Under the pieces are notes generated by a model that saw only the letters and a list, made by a program, of their open reading frames with translations, did not search any database and had not been told where the DNA came from. Position numbers and translations under genes: made by a program. Shown here in pieces: positions 13,940 to 21,748 of a stretch of DNA of 27,537 nucleotides. This DNA is from JBKPRX01 sp046734795 (GTDB lineage Bacteria; Actinomycetota; Thermoleophilia; Gaiellales; Gaiellaceae): the NCBI GenBank assembly GCA_046734795.1, contig JBKPRX010000137.1, positions 1-27,537 of the forward strand. Direction: 5' to 3'. How positions within the stretch are numbered: position 1 is the first letter of the stretch; each line of letters opens with the position of its first letter.

Positions 13940-13962
13940 CCTGGTTCGATCCCAGGTGCGCC
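13940..13962 (+). repeat. Attachment-site core, right copy
   Basis: A 23-base copy of the tRNA-Val 3' end (T arm plus most of the acceptor) without the rest of the tRNA, as left behind at the distal end of an integrated element. Confidence 0.85.
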
Positions 13963-13995
13963 GACTCACTCGCTTGCGACGCCGACACCCGCGGC

Positions 13996-14025
13996 TTGAC
14001 GTTTGCGGGGCGGGCAGCGGACAAT
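13996..14025 (+). promoter_or_regulatory. Promoter of the cyclic-nucleotide-binding gene
   Basis: TTGACG (13996-14001), an 18-base spacer, then GACAAT (14020-14025). The expected start of transcription falls at or within a base or two of the GTG start codon (14032), implying a leaderless mRNA, which agrees with the lack of a ribosome site. Confidence 0.5.
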
Positions 14026-14031
14026 CGCTGC

Positions 14032-14448
14032 GTGCTACGTCGCGACGCCAAGGTCGATCTCTTGAAGCGCGTGCCGCTCTTCGACGGCTTGTCGAACTCG
14101 GAGTTGCGCAAGATCGCCGCGGTTGCGCAGGAATACAACCTGCGCGAGGGGCGAGTGCTCATTCGTGAGGGGGACAAAGCGCCGCGTGACTTCGTCGTCA
14201 TCGTCGACGGACACGCGGTGGTCGAGCGCAAAGGCCGACGCGTGAACCGGCTGGGCCCCGGCAGCTTCTTCGGCGAGATCGCGCTGATCACGGACCGCCG
14301 CCGCACCGCGACCGTCACCGCCGAGACGCCGATTCACGCGCTTGTCCTTCGCGAACGCGACTTCCGGCGCGTGCTCAAGACGACGCCCACGGTGACGCTG
14401 AAGGTGTTGAGGGCGCTCGGACAGCGTCTGCCGGGCGAAGACGGCTAG
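14032..14448 (+). CDS. Cyclic nucleotide-binding (cNMP) domain protein
   Basis: 138 residues from GTG 14032. A single cNMP-binding beta-roll: LLKRVPLFDGLSNSELRKIAAVAQEYNLREGRVLIREGDKAPRDFVVIVDGHAVV, then the phosphate-binding cassette LGPGSFFGEIALITDRRRTATVTA, including the conserved Gly-Glu and the Arg. It ends just after the C-helix, with no HTH domain, so it is not a Crp-type activator on its own. It probably signals to a partner. The gene begins 70 bases beyond the element's right end. Confidence 0.88.
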   Translation: MLRRDAKVDLLKRVPLFDGLSNSELRKIAAVAQEYNLREGRVLIREGDKAPRDFVVIVDGHAVVERKGRRVNRLGPGSFFGEIALITDRRRTATVTAETPIHALVLRERDFRRVLKTTPTVTLKVLRALGQRLPGEDG

Positions 14449-14459
14449 CCGCCTGCGCG

Positions 14460-15509
14460 TTACTCGAAGAGCGTGAACGTCGCGACGATCACGTAGAGCG
14501 CGACGAGCGCCCAGCCTTCGAACGCGGCGGCTTCGCCGTCGCCGGTGATCTGCCAGACCGCGAGCGCCGTCAGCGCGAGCGCGCCGATGTAGACGGGCGC
14601 AAGCTGAAACGTCAGCGAGTTCTCGAAGAAGAGCGACGCGAGGATCAGGATCGGGAAGAGAAACACCGCGACCTGCGCGACCGAGTTCTTGATCACCGAG
14701 ATCGCGAGGTCGGACTGCCCTTTGGCCGCGAGGACGACGCCGACGACGTTCTCGACTGCGTTGCCGGCGATCGCGACGACGACGAGACCGGCGAACGCAT
14801 CGGAGAGGTTCAGCTTGTCCATCGCAGGCGACAGCGCGTCGACGAACCAGTCGCTGACGAATGCCGATCCGACTCCTGCCACGAGAAGCAACGACGCGGC
14901 GGCGGCCATCGACATGCGCGCGATGCCGCGGCTTGGCTCGCGCGCAGCATCGGATCGCACATACGGAATGAGCCACGTCACATACACGAACAACAGACAG
15001 ATGCTGCCGACGATCGAGATCGCCTTCACGTGATGCGACGCGCGATCGCTCGCGCTCACCGAGATCCCGACGAGCACGATGATGAAGACGGCGAGCAGCA
15101 TGAGCGTCGCCGTGTCGTTCGGTAGGCGGCGTCGAAATTCCATCAGACCGCGGCCAGAGACGTGCGCTCCGACGACGATCGCAAGCCCGAGCACGAGCAG
15201 CGCGTTCGCGAGGATCGATCCGACGAGTGAGGTCTGCGCGACGACGACCTGGCCCGCCCGGAGCGCGAAGACGACGACGAAGAACTCCGGCAGGTTCCCG
15301 AGCGTCGACTGCAGAACGCCCGTCGCCGCCGGTCCGAGCCGCTCGCCGATCTGCTCCGTGGCAAAGCTGACGATCCACGCGAGGCCCGCGAGCGCAACCG
15401 TTGCGACCGCGAATGCGAGCACGACGGGCGCGTCGGCGTAGTGTGCGAGGCCTGCCGCGATCGTTGCCACGGCGACCGCCGCGAGCAGGCCCTTCTCGAG
15501 TCGCGTCAC
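14460..15509 (-). CDS. Ca2+/cation:H+ antiporter (CaCA family)
   Basis: 349 residues from GTG 15509 with about 11 hydrophobic segments. The two inverted alpha repeats are clear: GNLPEFFVVVFALRAGQVVVAQTSLVGSILANALLVLGLA and GNAVENVVGVVLAAKGQSDLAISVIKNSVAQVAVFLFPILI. The acidic residue after GN (Glu in both) is the cation ligand in Cax/YfkE-type exchangers. It should export calcium or another cation in exchange for protons at the inner membrane. The frame stays open 148 codons further upstream, but that overlaps the divergent CHRD gene and is a shadow. Confidence 0.88.
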   Translation of the reverse strand: MTRLEKGLLAAVAVATIAAGLAHYADAPVVLAFAVATVALAGLAWIVSFATEQIGERLGPAATGVLQSTLGNLPEFFVVVFALRAGQVVVAQTSLVGSILANALLVLGLAIVVGAHVSGRGLMEFRRRLPNDTATLMLLAVFIIVLVGISVSASDRASHHVKAISIVGSICLLFVYVTWLIPYVRSDAAREPSRGIARMSMAAAASLLLVAGVGSAFVSDWFVDALSPAMDKLNLSDAFAGLVVVAIAGNAVENVVGVVLAAKGQSDLAISVIKNSVAQVAVFLFPILILASLFFENSLTFQLAPVYIGALALTALAVWQITGDGEAAAFEGWALVALYVIVATFTLFE

Positions 15510-15615
15510 GGCGGCGAACCCTACAAAGCCCCGCGGGGGCGGGTCGCGAATCCGACTGCCGCTCTCGCCCCGTATTTCCCGCATTGCATGGAGTGCGACT
15601 AGGGGAGGTAGGAAA

Positions 15616-16155
15616 GTGAGGAAGCTGATCCTGGCGAACGTGGTCGTTGCCGCGCTCGCCTTCGCATGGATTGCGCAAGCCGGAAGCAACAAGCAGCAGG
15701 CGTTGCCGCAGTCGTTCGGCGTCGGACTGACGGCCACGATGAGCGGATCGACGGAAGTTCCGCCCGGAGACCCGGACGGCACCGGCACGGCGCTGATCCG
15801 TCTGAACGCGGCGGAAGGACTCGTTTGCTTCGAGCTCCACGCGAGCAACGTCGACCCGCTCGTCGCTGCGCACATCCACAAGGGCGCCGCCGGCGTTGCA
15901 GGCCCGGTCGTCGTGACGCTCGTTCCGCCTTCGCCCACGACCGGAATCAGCAAGGGCTGCGTCCAGGCCGACTCGACGCTGATTCAGGACATCATCGCGA
16001 ACCCGTCGCAGTACTACGCGAACGTGCACAACGCCGCGTTCGCAGCAGGCGCGATTCGCGGCCAGCTCTCGAAGCTGACCGAGGCTGCGGTGAAGCCAAA
16101 GGTGATCGTCCGGACGAAGGTCGTGCACGACTGCAAGAAGAAGAAAAAGAAGTAG
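15616..16155 (+). CDS. Secreted CHRD-domain protein with poly-lysine tail
   Basis: 179 residues from GTG 15616, with GGGGAGGT 8 bases upstream. The signal peptide is MRKLILANVVVAALAFAWIAQAG. The CHRD domain covers about residues 35-155: LTATMSGSTEVPPGDPDGTGTALIRLN, CFELHASNVDPLVAAHIHKGAAGVAGPVVVTL, and the closing YYANVHNAAFAAGAIRGQL. The domain occurs in chordin and in many secreted bacterial proteins; its role is unknown. The C terminus is VVHDCKKKKKK, a run of six lysines that may bind anionic envelope polymers. Confidence 0.88.
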   Translation: MRKLILANVVVAALAFAWIAQAGSNKQQALPQSFGVGLTATMSGSTEVPPGDPDGTGTALIRLNAAEGLVCFELHASNVDPLVAAHIHKGAAGVAGPVVVTLVPPSPTTGISKGCVQADSTLIQDIIANPSQYYANVHNAAFAAGAIRGQLSKLTEAAVKPKVIVRTKVVHDCKKKKKK

Positions 16156-16172
16156 TCGCATCGCCGAATTGC

Positions 16173-16211
16173 GCGCCCGGCGGTCCTGTTGCCGCCGGGC
16201 GCGGCCCTTTT
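16173..16211 (+). terminator. Rho-independent terminator after the CHRD gene
   Basis: An 11-bp perfect GC stem (GCGCCCGGCGG, 16173-16183, with 16192-16202) with an eight-base loop, followed by GGCCCTTTT. It is 17 bases after the CHRD stop. Confidence 0.85.
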
Positions 16212-16279
16212 CGGGGGTGTTCAGATCGCGGACCCCGGATTAACATCAACCCCTAGACGGCAACCAAAGGAGCTACGCG

Positions 16280-17524
16280 GTGGCAGCGATTGCTGAGTTG
16301 CAGGTGGAGGTCGAACCGGGCGAGGTCGGGCTCGATCCCGAACGTCTGGAGCGCCTCGACGCGTGGCTTGCGCGTTACGTCGATGCAGGTCGCATCCCGA
16401 GCGGCGTCGTGGTTGTCGCGCGCGCGGGCCGCGTCGCACACATCGCTACTGCGGGTCACCGCGATCCTCGCGACGAGTCGCCGCTCGAGCTCGACACGAT
16501 CTGGCGCATCTACTCGATGACGAAGCCGATCACGTGTGCCGCCGCGTTGACGCTTTGGGAGGAAGGCGCGTTCGAGCTAACAGACCCTGTCTCGAACTTC
16601 ATCCCGTCGTTCGAGAACCTGCGCGTGTACCAGGGCGGCCCGCCGCACGCGCCGTCGACGACGCCCGCGCAAGAGCCGATGCGCATCTGGCACCTCTTCA
16701 CGCACACGAGCGGCATGACCTACGGCTTCTTCTACAGCACGGTCGTCGACGCGCTCTATCGCGCGGCCGGCTTCGAGCCGTTCGTCGACAAGGAGGAGTA
16801 CACGCTCGAAGAGGCGTGCGATCGCTGGGCGAAGCTCCCGGTTCTCTTCGAGCCCGGAACCGAGTGGAACTACTCCGTCGCGCACGACGTCCTCGGCCGC
16901 GTGATCGAAGTCGCTTCGGGCCAATCGCTCGATCAGTTCTTCGCGGAGCGGATCTTCGAGCCGCTCGGAATGACCGACAGCGGTTTCTGGGTTCCGGAGG
17001 CGAAGCACGAGCGCGTCGCTGCGATGTACACGACGAAGCCGGGTACGACCGAGGCGGTTCCGCATCCGCAGGTGATGACGTTCCGGCGCGAGCGGCCGAG
17101 CTTCTTCGGCGGCGGCGGCGGGCTGTACTCGACTGCGCACGACTACAACAGGTTCATCCAGATGCTTGCCGGCGCCGGTGAAGTCGACGGCGTGCGCATC
17201 CTCGCGCGGAAGACGGTCGAGCTGATGACGTCGAACCACCTTCCGGGGGGTGCGGACCTGGCGCAGATCGGCCGGCCGCTCTACGTCGACGATCCGCCGA
17301 CGAGCGGCGTCGGGTTCGGTCTTGGCGTGTCGGTGATGCTCGACCCGGCGCAAGCGAAGATCCCGGGTTCGCCCGGGCTCTTCCGCTGGGGCGGCGCAGC
17401 GAACACGGACTTCTTCGTCGATCCGGCCGAAGAGGTGACAGGCGCGTTCTACACGCAGCTCTTGCCGGCGTACAACCCGATCCGCCGCCAGTACCGCCAG
17501 CTCATCTACCAGGCGCTCGTTTGA
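16280..17524 (+). CDS. Beta-lactamase-fold serine hydrolase
   Basis: 414 residues from GTG 16280, with AAGGAG 8 bases upstream. Class C beta-lactamase/DD-peptidase/esterase fold: the nucleophile motif is S79-M-T-K82, the second motif Y198-S-V200, and the third-motif region is around RWGGAANTDFFVDP. There is no signal peptide, so it is probably cytoplasmic and an esterase (EstB/LovD-like) rather than an antibiotic-degrading lactamase. FFGGGGGLYSTAHDYNRF is also family-typical. The substrate is unknown. It stands alone between terminators. Confidence 0.9.
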   Translation: MAAIAELQVEVEPGEVGLDPERLERLDAWLARYVDAGRIPSGVVVVARAGRVAHIATAGHRDPRDESPLELDTIWRIYSMTKPITCAAALTLWEEGAFELTDPVSNFIPSFENLRVYQGGPPHAPSTTPAQEPMRIWHLFTHTSGMTYGFFYSTVVDALYRAAGFEPFVDKEEYTLEEACDRWAKLPVLFEPGTEWNYSVAHDVLGRVIEVASGQSLDQFFAERIFEPLGMTDSGFWVPEAKHERVAAMYTTKPGTTEAVPHPQVMTFRRERPSFFGGGGGLYSTAHDYNRFIQMLAGAGEVDGVRILARKTVELMTSNHLPGGADLAQIGRPLYVDDPPTSGVGFGLGVSVMLDPAQAKIPGSPGLFRWGGAANTDFFVDPAEEVTGAFYTQLLPAYNPIRRQYRQLIYQALV

Positions 17525-17530
17525 CTCGCT

Positions 17531-17550
17531 GCGAAAGCTGACGCTTTCGC
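17531..17550. terminator. Bidirectional hairpin between convergent genes
   Basis: GCGAAAGC (17531-17538) pairs perfectly with GCTTTCGC (17543-17550) across a TGAC loop. It lies between the hydrolase stop and the convergent MFS gene stop. Confidence 0.6.
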
Positions 17551-17570
17551 TGCGTGCGTCTGTGTTACTT

Positions 17571-18722
17571 CTACGCTTCCGAAGATGCGGCCGCGCGCGA
17601 CACTGGTCGGGCGCGCAGGAGCGCTAGTGCACACGTGCACAGGCCTGCCGCGAGCGCGAACGGGAACGCGTCGGAGGTCGCGCTCGCAAGCGCGCCACCA
17701 ACGAGTGGGCCGACGACCGCACCGATTGCCCACGCAGCGTTCATGAGTCCGAACGCAAGTCCTTGTGCGAGGCCCGCATCGTCGGCGCCGTCCGCGATCA
17801 GCGCGAGCGCGGGTGTGAAGAGAACGCTGTAGGCGAGGATCGCCACGAACACAAACGGCACGTAGAGCACCGGCCGGCCGCCGAACGCAAGGCCGACGGA
17901 GGCGACCGCCGAGATCGCGAGCGCGGCGCGGATCGGCAGCAGCCAGCCGCGGCGATCGCCGAGCCGGCCGACGAGCGGCGCCTCGGCTGCTTCGCCTGCG
18001 GCGCCCACGACCCAGAGGACGCCGATCGCCGTCGCAGTCCAGCCGGCCGCGTGCAGATGAAGTGGCGCAAGCACAGCGAGGAGCCCGAAGAGGAGCGCCG
18101 GGAGCGCCATCGATGCGAGCCCTCCGAGAAAGCGCGGCTGCCGGAAAGCGGGGCCGAGCGCAGCGAGCGACGTTCGCTCCCCCGGAACCGGCGGCACGAG
18201 AAGCGCCGTCACGGCGAGCGCCCCGCCGAGCGCGGCGAGGCCGACGAACACTTCGCCACGGCCGACACTTGCCGCGAGACTGCCGAGCGCAGGTCCGAGC
18301 AGCGCACCGACGATCGCCGCAGCGAACGCGGTGCCGATCAGCTCGCCGCGCCGGTTGCGTGGCGCAGCACCGACGAGCCACGAGAACGCGCCGGCCCACG
18401 TGAGCGCGCTGCCGGCACCCTGCACGAAGCGCGCGACGAGAAGCGCCGGATACGCATCCGCGACTGCGAAGGCGATGCTCGCAACGGAGAAGAGACCGAG
18501 ACCGGCGAGTACTGCGCGGCGCGGCCCGAGACGAACGGCAGCGACGCCGCCCGGTATGCCGCCGACGAGGGCGCCGAGCGGATACGCAGCGACAAGCACG
18601 CCGGCCAACGTCTTCGACAGGTCGAGCTGGTCGACGAAGCGCGGCAAGAGCGGCGTCAGCACCGCGTACAGCAGCGTGTCGACGAGCACGACCGCAGAGA
18701 CGAGGGCGACGAGACGGCGCAT
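17571..18722 (-). CDS. Major facilitator superfamily transporter
   Basis: 383 residues from ATG 18722 with about 12 membrane helices. Motif A-like GVAAVRLGPRRAVLAGLG follows helix 2, and a second copy (PLVGRLGDRRGWLLPIR) follows helix 8. FVQGAGSALTWAGAFSWLVGAAPRNRRGELIG is typical of DHA1 drug-efflux-type members. It likely exports a small molecule using the proton gradient; the substrate is unknown. It is monocistronic, divergent from the pilin-like gene 63 bases away. Confidence 0.88.
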   Translation of the reverse strand: MRRLVALVSAVVLVDTLLYAVLTPLLPRFVDQLDLSKTLAGVLVAAYPLGALVGGIPGGVAAVRLGPRRAVLAGLGLFSVASIAFAVADAYPALLVARFVQGAGSALTWAGAFSWLVGAAPRNRRGELIGTAFAAAIVGALLGPALGSLAASVGRGEVFVGLAALGGALAVTALLVPPVPGERTSLAALGPAFRQPRFLGGLASMALPALLFGLLAVLAPLHLHAAGWTATAIGVLWVVGAAGEAAEAPLVGRLGDRRGWLLPIRAALAISAVASVGLAFGGRPVLYVPFVFVAILAYSVLFTPALALIADGADDAGLAQGLAFGLMNAAWAIGAVVGPLVGGALASATSDAFPFALAAGLCTCALALLRARPVSRAAASSEA

Positions 18723-18785
18723 CGCGTCACGCTATCCGCTGCGCCGAGGCTCAAGGTTCCGATCGCGGAGGTCGATCCTCGTTCT

Positions 18786-19130
18786 ATGAGCCGTTCGCTC
18801 GGCCTGCTGCTCTTGTTGATCTCGACGGTCGTCGCCGGCTATCTCGCCGTCACGCAGTTGCGCCAGGAAGGGCCGACCTCGCCGACGGTTACTCACGCGG
18901 AGACCCTCGCCGTCGAGGCTGCGACGGGCGTGAACTTCCGCGCCGCCGACGCAGCCATGCAGGCGTACTTCGCAACGAGCTCGACCTACACAGGCGTGAC
19001 GCTCGATCCGTCGTACCAGGTCGCAGTCGTCCGCGCAGACGAGGGTTCGTACTGCCTGCAGGCGTCGGTCGCCGGTCAGGTGCAGCACGAGGTCGGCCCG
19101 CGCGGCACGCCTGCGCCGGGCCCCTGCTAA
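18786..19130 (+). CDS. Pilin-like membrane-anchored protein
   Basis: 114 residues from ATG 18786. One N-terminal hydrophobic helix (LGLLLLLISTVVAGYLAVTQL) anchors it. The C-terminal part, AADAAMQAYFATSSTYTGVTLDPSYQVAVVRADEGSYCLQASVAGQVQHEVGPRGTPAPGPC, resembles the globular end of type IV/II prepilins found in Thermoleophilia, with a Cys pair that could form a C-terminal disulfide. It lacks a normal prepilin peptidase cleavage motif, so it may be a pseudopilin-like surface protein instead of a structural pilin. Confidence 0.65.
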   Translation: MSRSLGLLLLLISTVVAGYLAVTQLRQEGPTSPTVTHAETLAVEAATGVNFRAADAAMQAYFATSSTYTGVTLDPSYQVAVVRADEGSYCLQASVAGQVQHEVGPRGTPAPGPC

Positions 19131-19174
19131 GAACCGCGTGTGACGAATCGGCGAGCGGCGGCGTAGAAGCGAAT

Positions 19175-19705
19175 GTGAACGCGACGACGCTGGACGCGCG
19201 GCTCCCGTACGCGGCCAAGCCCACCTTCGCGGAGGTGGCCGAGGGCGAGCTTGACGCGGTCTACCGTTACCTCGTCTTCCTGACGCGTGATGCCTCTGTT
19301 GCAGAGGATCTCGCGGCCGAGACGTTCGAGAAAGCATTGCGCGCGTGGCGACGGTTCGATCCTTCCCGTGCGGCAGCGCGTACGTGGCTCTGTGGCATCG
19401 CGCGCAACGTCGCACTCGACTGGATCCGTGCCGAGAAGCGACGCCGTCAACGCGAGCATCACTATGCGGCGCAAACGGGAGAGACCCTCGAGCCGGTCTG
19501 GGCGGAAGGCGTGTCTCCCGAGCTCGAGCGCGCACTGCGAAAGCTGAGCGCGGGCGACCGCGAGGTCCTTGCGTTGCGCGTCGTGCTCGACCTCGATGGG
19601 CCGGCCGCCGCGCGCGTGCTCGGAATCAGCCAGTCCGCGTGCTCGACGAGGTTCAGCCGCGCGCTGCAAAGACTCGAGGAGTTGATCGCAGATGAGCACC
19701 GCTGA
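19175..19705 (+). CDS. ECF-type RNA polymerase sigma factor
   Basis: 176 residues from GTG 19175. Region 2 is YRYLVFLTRDASVAEDLAAETFEKALRAWRRFDPSRAAARTWLCGIARNVALDW, with the core-binding and -10 recognition pattern. Region 4 is ELERALRKLSAGDREVLALRVVLDLDGPAAARVLGISQSACSTRFSRALQRL, with its HTH. Regions 1 and 3 are absent, as in the ECF group. The end overlaps the next gene by 14 bases, indicating tight coupling with a membrane protein that may act as its anti-sigma or sensor. No -35/-10 of the ECF type was identified upstream. Confidence 0.92.
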   Translation: MNATTLDARLPYAAKPTFAEVAEGELDAVYRYLVFLTRDASVAEDLAAETFEKALRAWRRFDPSRAAARTWLCGIARNVALDWIRAEKRRRQREHHYAAQTGETLEPVWAEGVSPELERALRKLSAGDREVLALRVVLDLDGPAAARVLGISQSACSTRFSRALQRLEELIADEHR

Positions 19706-20741
19706 GCTCCAGACGATGCTGAAGGCGGCGGCGCCGGTCGCGCCGGATCGGCTGCGCGAGCGCGTGCGGAGCTTGCAGCCGGCGCCTCGGCGCACTGTTG
19801 CGCTGCCCGGTTTCCCGTCGCCGCGTTTTCCGCTGCGCCGGGTGGCAGTCGGCGCGGTTGCGCTCGGGCTCAGCGCGTTTCTCGCTGCGGCGGTGGTTCA
19901 CGGAGTCGCTTCGGACGACAGGAACAACGTCGCGGTGGGTCGATCCGGCGGCGTGGTCATGAAGCTCGGTCCCGTCGCCGAGTCCGTGCCTGCGACGAAA
20001 GCCGCGACCGACGGACGGCGAACCCTCGCGCCTGATGTCACCGGCCAGGGGCGCCTGACGCAAGCGGTCGCGTCACTGACGCTGCGCGTGGACGGCGACG
20101 ATCGCCTCTCGCGGGCAACCTCCTCCGCGACGCGCGTGGCGCGCGCACTGGGCGGCTACGCAGCGTCAGTGGAATACGTCACCCCCGCCGGAGAACCGGG
20201 TCGCGCGTTTCTCGAGCTGCGGGTGCCGACCGCGCGCGTGCAGGAAGCGCTCGCACGGCTTGGCAATCTCGGGACGGTCGTGTCGCAGCGCTTGTCGACG
20301 CGTGATCTCGAGCGGCAGCTCGAGCGTCAGACCGCTCAGATCCAGCAGCTCCGGCAGACGATCGACCTGCTCCGAGTCGCGCTGCGCGATCCGGGGATCA
20401 CGCCGGCGCAGCGGATCGAGCTCCAAGAGCGACTCGCCTACGCAAAGCGCGCGCTCGCGCAACGGACGCACGGACGCAAGGCGACGATCGCCGAAGGCAC
20501 GCTCGCGCGAATCGCACTTGTCCTCACGGCCGACCGGGACGCGGCCCTCGGCGGATCGCACGGGAGCGGCCGACTCGGCCGGATGCTCGGAAGCGCCGGG
20601 TCGTTCCTCGCCCTCGAAGCGACTGTGCTCCTCTTCGCCGCGATCGTCGCGAGCCCGCTCGTCCTCCTTGCGCTCGCTGCGTGGGCGGGCAGCCGCGTGC
20701 GGCGCCGCCGCGAGGAGCAGAGTCTGCTGGCAGTGCCGTAG
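19692..20741 (+). CDS. DUF4349 membrane protein, possible anti-sigma partner
   Basis: 349 residues from ATG 19692. A short N-terminal cytoplasmic part (MSTAELQTMLKAAAPVAPDRLRERVRSL), membrane helix about 51-70, and a large extracytoplasmic DUF4349 domain (ASLTLRVDGDDRLSRATSSATRVARALGGYAASVEY onward). A coiled coil follows (RDLERQLERQTAQIQQLRQTIDLLRVALRD), then a second membrane helix near residues 307-330 and a basic tail. The overlap with the sigma gene and a membrane layout with a short inside segment resemble anti-sigma factors, but no ZAS-type zinc motif is present, so anti-sigma function is inference. Confidence 0.82.
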   Translation: MSTAELQTMLKAAAPVAPDRLRERVRSLQPAPRRTVALPGFPSPRFPLRRVAVGAVALGLSAFLAAAVVHGVASDDRNNVAVGRSGGVVMKLGPVAESVPATKAATDGRRTLAPDVTGQGRLTQAVASLTLRVDGDDRLSRATSSATRVARALGGYAASVEYVTPAGEPGRAFLELRVPTARVQEALARLGNLGTVVSQRLSTRDLERQLERQTAQIQQLRQTIDLLRVALRDPGITPAQRIELQERLAYAKRALAQRTHGRKATIAEGTLARIALVLTADRDAALGGSHGSGRLGRMLGSAGSFLALEATVLLFAAIVASPLVLLALAAWAGSRVRRRREEQSLLAVP

Positions 20742-20768
20742 CTCCTGGCGATTTGATGGAATGGCGCC

Positions 20769-21329
20769 GTGCTCGTCGCGGGCCTGTCGACGCAGAACAA
20801 GATCATCCTCGCGGTCGTGGCGGGGATCTTCATCGTCTTCTCGATCATCTCGGCCTTCGTCGCCCCTCGCCGAGATCCCGACTTCCCCGGCCGCGGCGCG
20901 AAGGTCTACTACGTCGCCTGCTTCGCTCTCTTCGCGCTGATGATGGGAACGGTCATCAAGTTCGGCGTCGAGCAAAGCGAGGCCGAAGCATCGGAGTCGG
21001 CGGCGCCTGCGGAAACGAGCCAGACCGAAACGGGTCAGACGTCGGCCACGATCGCCGTCGGCGAGACCGAGTGGAAGGTCCAGCTTCCGTCGAGCACCGC
21101 GAAGACGTTCACTGCGGGCAGTTACGTCGTCCACGTGACGAACAACGGGAAGGTGCCGCACAACCTCACGGTCGACGGGCCCGGGGTGGAGGACGAAAAG
21201 ACGCCGACGATTGCGCCCGGTCAATCCGCCGACCTCCACGTGAAGCTCGAGGCGGGCACCTATGACTTCTACTGCTCCATCCCCGGTCATCGCGAGCAGG
21301 GGATGGAGGCTAAGCTCGCGGTCGCGTAG
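20769..21329 (+). CDS. Membrane-anchored cupredoxin
   Basis: 186 residues from GTG 20769. Two N-terminal membrane helices (about 11-31 and 45-63), an Ala/Glu/Thr linker (68-93), then a cupredoxin domain (about 94-186). The copper ligands are all visible: H131 in KVPHNLTV, C169 and H174 in FYCSIPGHREQGM, and M179. This is the type 1 blue-copper site found in plastocyanin-like electron carriers. The membrane anchor pair resembles the subunit II part of haem-copper oxidases but the CuA site is absent. It probably carries electrons at the outer face of the membrane. Confidence 0.88.
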   Translation: MLVAGLSTQNKIILAVVAGIFIVFSIISAFVAPRRDPDFPGRGAKVYYVACFALFALMMGTVIKFGVEQSEAEASESAAPAETSQTETGQTSATIAVGETEWKVQLPSSTAKTFTAGSYVVHVTNNGKVPHNLTVDGPGVEDEKTPTIAPGQSADLHVKLEAGTYDFYCSIPGHREQGMEAKLAVA

Positions 21330-21383
21330 GGCCGCTCGGCGGCGCGCTGGGCTATCCTGCGCGCGACCCGGCGGAACGGGCTC

Positions 21384-21475
21384 GGAGAAGTGGCCGAGTG
21401 GCTGAAGGCGGCGCCCTGCTAAGGCGTTAGGTGGGGAGAATCCCTGCCTCGAGGGTTCGAATCCCTCCTTCTCCG
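21384..21475 (+). tRNA. tRNA-Ser (GCT)
   Basis: GGAGAAG pairs with CTTCTCC (21468-21474). The anticodon loop CTGCTAA in stem GCGCC/GGCGT gives anticodon GCT. A long variable arm (GGTGGGGAGAATCCCTGCC region) and the TTCGAAT T loop are present, as in class II serine tRNAs. Discriminator G; CCA not encoded. TATCCT near 21353 may be its -10 box. Confidence 0.96.
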
Positions 21476-21510
21476 CTTCGACATGGAGCTTCGGAATGGA
21501 GCTTCGACAC

Positions 21511-21599
21511 GGAGGGGTGGCAGAGCGGTCGAATGCGGCGGTCTCGAAAACCGTTATCCGTCGTTAGGCGGATCGAGGGTTCAAATCCCTCCCCCTCCG
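21511..21599 (+). tRNA. tRNA-Ser (CGA)
   Basis: GGAGGGG pairs with CCCCTCC (21592-21598). The anticodon loop CTCGAAA gives anticodon CGA. The long variable arm (TTATCCGTCGTTAGGCGGA) and T loop TTCAAAT are class II features. It lies 35 bases after the other tRNA-Ser and is probably cotranscribed. CCA not encoded. Confidence 0.96.
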
Positions 21600-21748
21600 C
21601 TCTATGTGCCGGATCCCGCGCAGTTGTGGCGCGCAACTGGCGCACACGCGACAGGTCGGGCAACGCCTGAACGTCTCCTCGTTCATCGCCGCACCCGATA
21701 GGAAGTGAGATCGGACGAGTCGACCGTTAGGCGCCGGTGCTGCGCGTG

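Larger units (their letters stand above)
11284..13962. mobile_element. Relic of an integrative element inserted in tRNA-Val
   Basis: The element is bounded by 23-bp exact direct repeats (11284-11306 inside the tRNA, 13940-13962). These are the classic product of tyrosine-recombinase integration into a tRNA 3' end. Just inside the left end is a truncated integrase gene reading towards the tRNA. A nearly identical 18-bp motif containing two TGACCAC units lies inside both ends (11359-11376 and 13805-13822). The interior carries only small genes and long unassigned stretches, so it is a deleted, probably immobile remnant. No replication or conjugation genes remain. Confidence 0.8.

Noticed and set aside
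14035..16161. 708-codon minus-strand frame over the exchanger and the CHRD gene
   Set aside because: It overlaps the exchanger in another frame and has Arg-rich, low-complexity composition; a shadow.
20769..21329. Cytochrome c oxidase subunit II
   Set aside because: Two membrane helices and a cupredoxin fold are present, but only one Cys at the metal site; the CuA motif CxxxC with extra ligands is absent.
21427..21663. Frames across the two tRNA-Ser genes
   Set aside because: They contain typical false translations of tRNA sequence (RRGRDLNPRS, GEGGIRTL types); no real protein.
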